From the NCBI GenBank assembly GCA_965203525.1, contig OZ241898.1, positions 2,108,001 to 2,172,000 of the forward strand: a stretch of DNA of 64,000 nucleotides. Reading direction: 5' to 3'. This DNA comes from WTFV01 sp965203525. GTDB lineage: Bacteria > Acidobacteriota > Vicinamibacteria > Vicinamibacterales > UBA8438. This document shows, piece after piece, positions 60,241-64,000 of this stretch (its first letter is position 1; each line of letters opens with the position of its first letter). Made by a program: the position numbers and the translations under genes. The notes under the pieces were generated by a model that made no database searches, had not been told where the DNA came from, and worked only from the letters and a program-made list of their open reading frames with translations.

Positions 60241-61997
60241 GGCTCTCCTGCAACGAGTGTGGGCAAGTTGCGGCGCGATCGTCGGGTCGGCGCGGGGTGC
60301 CGACAGCGCCGGCGACCTCGGAACTGACGGGTCGTGGCGCACCTGCTTGAGGCAGGTCCGGGTCGCACGGTGTCGGGGCAGGGCCGTCGGAGGTAGCGGA
60401 GGGCCGGCCGGCGTGTCAACGCGCTGCGCGCGTCCTTCGCTGCGCTCCGGCCCTTCGGGTGACACACCGTCCGTCCCTCCGCTCAGACAGCAGTTATGGG
60501 CCTTGCGGCCCGGCCTGGACGGGAGCGTCCCGGCCGTCCACGACGACGCGGACGGCGCGCCGGCCGGCGGTTCGGGGACGGGAACCGGCTAGCGGCGCCG
60601 GGGCCGGCGCGGGCCGTGAACCTCCGTCGGCCGGCCGGTGTCGGGGGGGCGTCGGCGCCGCGTGCGTCGTCGTGCTCGCCGAAGCGGGTTGCAAAACGCA
60701 GGGGCTTCCTGGTCTCATGGGCAGGATGTGCAACAACCAGGACCCGCGAGGAGGAGAGCCCCATGCGTCTGACTACGGTACTACGGCGGCTGTTGGGTGT
60801 CACGCAGATGTACGTCCAGGCGGTGGAAATGCCCGCTGCCGGTCCGTTGACGGCGTCGGTGGCGCCGTCGTGGCGGCGTTCCCGGTGCGGCGCGGGCGGG
60901 AAGCGGGCGCCGCGGTATGACCGGCAGCCGGAACGCAGGTGGCGGCATCTGTCGTGGGGCCGGCTGTCGGCGTGTCTGCGGTATGCGCCGTGGCGGGTGT
61001 CGTGCCCGCGTTGCGGGGTGAAGGTGGAGCGGGTGCCGTGGGCGAGCGGAACCAGCGCGTTCACGTCGGAGTTCGAGGAGTTGACGGCGTATCTGGCCCA
61101 GGTGACGGACCGCACGGCGGTGAGCCGCCTGCTGGGGATCTCGTGGGTGACGGTGGGCAGCATCGTGGAACGGGTGGTGGCCCGGCGGCTGGACCGGGGG
61201 CGGTTCGCGAAGCTGAGGCGGATCGGCGTGGACGAGTTCAGCTACCGGAAACGCCACCGCTACCTGACCCTCGTGGTCGACCATGACGAGCGTCGTGTGG
61301 TGTGGGCGGGACCGGGCCGTAGCGCGGAGACGCTGGGGGCCTTCTTCGAGCAGTTGGGACCGGCCGGGTGCGCGCGGATCGAGTTGGTGACGGCGGACCT
61401 GGCGTCGAGCTGGCAGAAGGCGTTGCGGGCGTGGGCTCCGCAGGCGCGGGTGGTGTTCGACCGGTTTCACGTCGAACGGCTGGCCGCCGATGCGGTGGAC
61501 GAGGTGCGCCGCGCGGAGCAGCGTCGTCCGGACCTGGAGGATGCGAAGGCGCTGAAGGGGGCGCGCTACGACCTGCTGAAACACCCGGCGCGGCTGAAGC
61601 CCAAGGAGGCCCGGCGCCTGGAGAAGTTGCGTCGTGCGAACCGGGCGCTGGACCGGGCTTACGAACTGAAGGAGTACCTGGCGACGATCCTGGAACAGGC
61701 GCCCCCCGAGGAGGCGCCGGAGCTGCTCGAAGAGTGGCTGGAGTGGGCGGCGCGGTCCCGTCTGGAGCCGTTCGTGAAGCTGGGGCGCACGATTCGGAAA
61801 CACGCCGAGGGCATCCTGGCGTATCTGGACACCCGGATGACGAACGGGCCGGTGGAGGGCATCAACAACAAGCTGCGGGTGATCGCGCGGCGCGCGTACG
61901 GTTTCCACTCCCCCGATGCGCTCATCTCGATGCTGTTCCTGTGCTGCGGAGGCATCGAACTGGCGCCGCCCCTACCCACACGCATTTGAGGATATTC
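60241..61997 (+). mobile_element. Complete ISL3-family insertion sequence
   Basis: 1757 bp. The left end GGCTCTCCTGCAACGAGTGT and the complement of the right end (GAATATCCTCAAATGCGTGT) are imperfect terminal repeats (shared TCCT, CAA, GTGTGGG). An 8-bp target duplication TATTTTCG lies at 60233-60240 and 61998-62005, as expected for ISL3. It carries one intact transposase gene preceded by about 520 bp with no recognised gene. A decayed relative is at 14935-15258. Confidence 0.92.
60763..61989 (+). CDS. ISL3-family transposase
   Basis: 408 residues, ATG behind GAGGAGGAG. A zinc-ribbon-like N-terminus (RRSRCGAGGK; CPRCGVKVERVPW) is followed by a helix-turn-helix (VSRLLGISWVTVGSIVERV) and the DDE core: IGVDEFSYRKRHRYLTLVVD, ELVTADLASSWQKALRAWAP, FDRFHVERLAADAVDEVRR, and NGPVEGINNKLRVIARRAYG with the catalytic Glu. 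No frameshift; probably active. Confidence 0.95.
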   Translation: MRLTTVLRRLLGVTQMYVQAVEMPAAGPLTASVAPSWRRSRCGAGGKRAPRYDRQPERRWRHLSWGRLSACLRYAPWRVSCPRCGVKVERVPWASGTSAFTSEFEELTAYLAQVTDRTAVSRLLGISWVTVGSIVERVVARRLDRGRFAKLRRIGVDEFSYRKRHRYLTLVVDHDERRVVWAGPGRSAETLGAFFEQLGPAGCARIELVTADLASSWQKALRAWAPQARVVFDRFHVERLAADAVDEVRRAEQRRPDLEDAKALKGARYDLLKHPARLKPKEARRLEKLRRANRALDRAYELKEYLATILEQAPPEEAPELLEEWLEWAARSRLEPFVKLGRTIRKHAEGILAYLDTRMTNGPVEGINNKLRVIARRAYGFHSPDALISMLFLCCGGIELAPPLPTRI

Positions 61998-62366
61998 TAT
62001 TTTCGGCGGCGAGCCGAATTCCAGCAACAGCCGATCAAATGCGGGCGAACACACAAGGGCCACCTCCAGATCATGCGCATCGCAGGTGACTACGTTCGGG
62101 CCGTGAGGCTCCGCCCCCTCCAGGAGATCAAAATCCGGATCCACCATTCCCAGCACGCCCACGAAACCGGCGTCGTCAAGGATGCGAATTACTTCCAGAA
62201 CGCTCTCCTTTCCTTCCGCCACGACCAGGTCGCAACGCTCGTCAGTATACCTCTCGCAAAACAGGCGATCGTCGCGCCCCTCCACGACCAGAAAAGATCC
62301 AGGATGCTGGGAACGTTTCAGCCGAATCTCGTTAGCGATTACTACTGGTCGCCGCCTCAACTGCAT
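61998..62366 (-). pseudogene. DUF4435 (AriB-like TOPRIM) gene, N-terminal part
   Basis: Starts MQLRRRPVVIANEIRLKRSQ (an upstream ATG at 62387 is also possible) and contains FLVVEGRDDRLF and VDPDFD, the Glu and DxD of the TOPRIM metal site, then CDAHDLEVALV. The frame is interrupted by the ISL3 element after SPPKI and would read into its end. This is the effector-type partner of the AAA ATPase encoded just upstream, with which it overlaps 35 bp. The rest of the gene is at 59756-60240. Confidence 0.85.
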
Positions 62367-63693
62367 CAACCGGACCTCCCAATTCAATCGCCAGGTCGTA
62401 CCTGTCTCCGATTATCTGCGGCGAATGAGTCGCAAGAAGCACACGAAAACCAGATAGCTTCGCAATGTCGTCTATGTCGCTGAGGAACTTTTCCTGCCAC
62501 GCCACGTGAAGCGACAATTCCGGCTCGTCGATCATGATGAGAGCATCTCGAGACACCCGAAAGAGCAAGCCATAGAGCAGCACGAGCTCGTGCTGCTCTC
62601 CCGACGAAAGCATCTCCAGATCGAGTGGTTGCCCATCGGACGTGGTAACGACTATGCCGGCCTCGCTCACAGCGACCCGCTTGCACAGGAACCGGGCATT
62701 GGCTATGCTCTTCAGGGTTTCGACCTTCGCCAGCACGTTGTCAAAAACGGCCAGTTTCTTTTTTGCGTCCTGTGCGTACATCGCCAGAACCTCCCGCTTG
62801 GAGCGATCAACGTCTCTTATGTCGAGAGACGACGCATTCAGCCCGGCGTCTTCCTGGCGCAACAAACCGGCCCCGACCAACTGCCTGCGTTTGCTTTCGA
62901 CCTCCTCGAGTTCGATCCGAAGCCGATCCATGTCCGGAGCGGATTGCGAAGACTGATTGACCAGCCTCGATGGAAACGTCCGCTCCAGAGATTGCGACAA
63001 GGAACCGTACTCTGCGAGTGTTTGCCGGATCTTGTCTCCGAGTTCATGGGAGTAAATATTGACCGTCCTCCTCGCCGAACGAAGACGCCGACGAGAACGG
63101 CGGAAGTCCTGTTCCGGAAGTATACTCGTGAGCCGCTCCACGTCGACGAAGCGAATAGAAATCTGCTGCTGCAGATCGCTGAACCACCCGGGCATCCCGG
63201 TTCCTGCTTCCGCTGGAAACTCATGGCCATGCCGATCTACGACGTCCTCGAAGCTGAGGGTCTCATTGCTCTCCAGGTGCACCCAGAGATTCGGCCCGAC
63301 CCGCTCCAGCCCCGGAACCCATTCCTCGATAATACCGAGAGGAAAAGGAAACTCGTCGGGCGATATTTCCTGCAGGACGAAAGGCCCTTCGGAACCGTTC
63401 TTCCTGAGCGACACGCTTATCTCCGAGGTCGACTTCCTGTTGCCAGCAGAAGATACTACTCGTTCGGCCGCAAGAATCCACCCATTGTCGAATCTCACGC
63501 TGACTTCACGAAACGGCATCCTGGCGAGACGTCTGAGTTGCCGATTGAACAGGAAGTTGATGATCCGCAGGATCATGGTTTTTCCGAAGCCATTCGGCGC
63601 AATCATGATCGTCACCCGCTCGTCCTTGTTGAGGACGATCCGGTGATCGAATCGATCGAAAAGACCGCTTACCTTGATCTCTGAGAGTGTCAT
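62332..63693 (-). CDS. AriA-like AAA ATPase (PARIS-type system)
   Basis: 453 residues. MTLSEIKVSGLFDRFDHRIVL with Walker A APNGFGKT near residue 32; a central coiled region; the signature LSSGEQHELVLLYGLLF; Walker B LIMIDEPELSLHVAW; and the H-loop LLATHSPQII. This is an OLD/AAA_15-type ABC ATPase. Coupled to a DUF4435/TOPRIM gene, it matches the AriA-AriB pair of PARIS, in which the ATPase holds the toxic TOPRIM nuclease until a phage anti-restriction protein is sensed. The ATPase gene itself is intact; start ATG has GGAGG upstream. Confidence 0.8.
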   Translation of the reverse strand: MTLSEIKVSGLFDRFDHRIVLNKDERVTIMIAPNGFGKTMILRIINFLFNRQLRRLARMPFREVSVRFDNGWILAAERVVSSAGNRKSTSEISVSLRKNGSEGPFVLQEISPDEFPFPLGIIEEWVPGLERVGPNLWVHLESNETLSFEDVVDRHGHEFPAEAGTGMPGWFSDLQQQISIRFVDVERLTSILPEQDFRRSRRRLRSARRTVNIYSHELGDKIRQTLAEYGSLSQSLERTFPSRLVNQSSQSAPDMDRLRIELEEVESKRRQLVGAGLLRQEDAGLNASSLDIRDVDRSKREVLAMYAQDAKKKLAVFDNVLAKVETLKSIANARFLCKRVAVSEAGIVVTTSDGQPLDLEMLSSGEQHELVLLYGLLFRVSRDALIMIDEPELSLHVAWQEKFLSDIDDIAKLSGFRVLLATHSPQIIGDRYDLAIELGGPVDAVEAATSSNR

Positions 63694-63833
63694 GGTGCCT
63701 CCGTCCGGGGATAACTGCGCCGATCGCGCAGGAGGCGCCGAATCAACTCGCGGGCGCAGGTTCGCTTCGGCGGATGCCGCGCATCGTGCGCGCAGATCAG
63801 AACGTTCGTATCCAGAAACTCACAACCGCTCAT
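63690..63833 (-). pseudogene. Truncated VapC-like PIN toxin
   Basis: MSGCEFLDTNVLICAHDARH (the FLDTNVL Asp motif of PIN nucleases), then RELIRRLLRDR, then unrelated residues to a TGA that overlaps the ATG of the AAA ATPase gene (ATGA). A full PIN domain has about 130 residues; only 47 remain. Its start overlaps the antitoxin-like gene's stop, as in vapBC operons. The truncation coincides with the border of the PARIS-like operon. Confidence 0.65.
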
Positions 63834-63999
63834 GCAATTCCTCGTGCGTCCACGGACCCTGCGAGCGATAGTTTCCTCGGCCCACAGCGCGTCGAGTTGC
63901 GCGACTGTCGACTTGACGTCGTCCACCCGGGTCAGATAGCGCAGAAAAGTCGCGGACGATCTGGTTCAGGCTGGTTCCCCGGATGGCGGCGAAGCGCCG
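63820..63999 (-). CDS. VapB-like antitoxin, 5' partial
   Basis: 60 codons to the window edge. RRFAAIRGTSLNQIVRDF is the ribbon-helix-helix-type DNA-binding start and GPWTHEELHERL the toxin-binding tail seen in this antitoxin group. Between them the reading frame gives DFSALSDPGGRRQ, whereas the neighbouring frame reads LRYLTRVDDVKSTVAQLDALW, which looks like the proper middle. Two compensating one-base changes could explain this. It overlaps the PIN gene start by 14 bp. Confidence 0.55.
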   Translation of the reverse strand, partial: RRFAAIRGTSLNQIVRDFSALSDPGGRRQVDSRATRRAVGRGNYRSQGPWTHEELHERL

Positions 64000-64000
64000 A

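Noticed and set aside
59756..60253. Independent hypothetical gene starting at TTG 60253
   Set aside because: The first codons derive from the ISL3 end; the sequence is the C-terminal half of the split DUF4435 gene.
61659..62387. 242-residue protein running from the DUF4435 start into the ISL3 element
   Set aside because: Residues after SPPKI are the antisense reading of the IS end and transposase gene, not a natural domain.

Overview
The window is 64 kb of very GC-rich bacterial DNA with short intergenic gaps. A secreted protein carrying a PWGxPDLQGVWD-type N-terminus, several soluble quinoproteins, Uma2-type genes and many SAM methyltransferases suggest an Acidobacteriota lineage, perhaps Vicinamibacteria. 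That placement is inferred from protein style, not from a marker gene; no rRNA, tRNA or prophage was seen.

Layout. 0-2.4 kb: end of a VOC protein, then a two-gene type II restriction-modification unit. 2.6-6.9 kb: CrtC/AttH-like lipocalin, an AAA-nuclease fusion, a glycosyltransferase. 6.9-16.2 kb: an accessory island with a tight SNF2 helicase / Mre11-like phosphoesterase / SMC-like ATPase operon, an ISL3 remnant and an HNH-like gene. 16.2-18.8 kb: PIG-L deacetylase and methyltransferase. 19-24.5 kb: an AT-richer patch with transposon leader remnants and an IS1380 element that splits a gene. 24.6-28.7 kb: secreted protein, sulfatase-like membrane protein, DoxX. 28.7-38.8 kb: a pterin/pyrimidine-type cluster (GTP cyclohydrolase II, RibD reductase domain, creatininase-fold amidohydrolase, a PTPS homologue lacking catalytic residues, MDR dehydrogenase, GT4, three methyltransferases, CDP-alcohol phosphatidyltransferase). 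38.8-41.6 kb: Bax1-like nuclease and XPB helicase. 42.1-45.9 kb: Na+-pumping acyl-CoA decarboxylase (four subunits). 46-59.5 kb: AAA/PD-(D/E)XK protein, four quinoproteins, cytochrome c, cyclase-family hydrolase. 59.7-64 kb: a PARIS-like AAA/DUF4435 pair whose DUF4435 gene is split by a complete ISL3 element, behind a truncated VapBC-like locus.

The most unusual feature runs through the whole window: at least fifteen loci carry a repeat-spacer-repeat arrangement. A local stretch of roughly 24-39 bp is duplicated after an unrelated spacer of similar length, giving a period mostly of 68-76 bp (often 72-73). Each locus has its own repeat sequence. Inside intact reading frames every period I measured is a multiple of three; between genes it often is not; and a 73-bp event inside a quinoprotein gene breaks its frame. 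Longer direct duplications (63, 86 and 101 bp) sit at gene ends.

Both complete insertion sequences can be removed on paper: deleting the element and one target-site copy restores an uninterrupted reading frame in each case (TTAG for IS1380, TATTTTCG for ISL3). Accessory and defence-type genes thus concentrate at 0-2.4, 4-5.6, 6.9-16.2, 19-24.5 and 59.7-64 kb, between blocks of metabolic genes.
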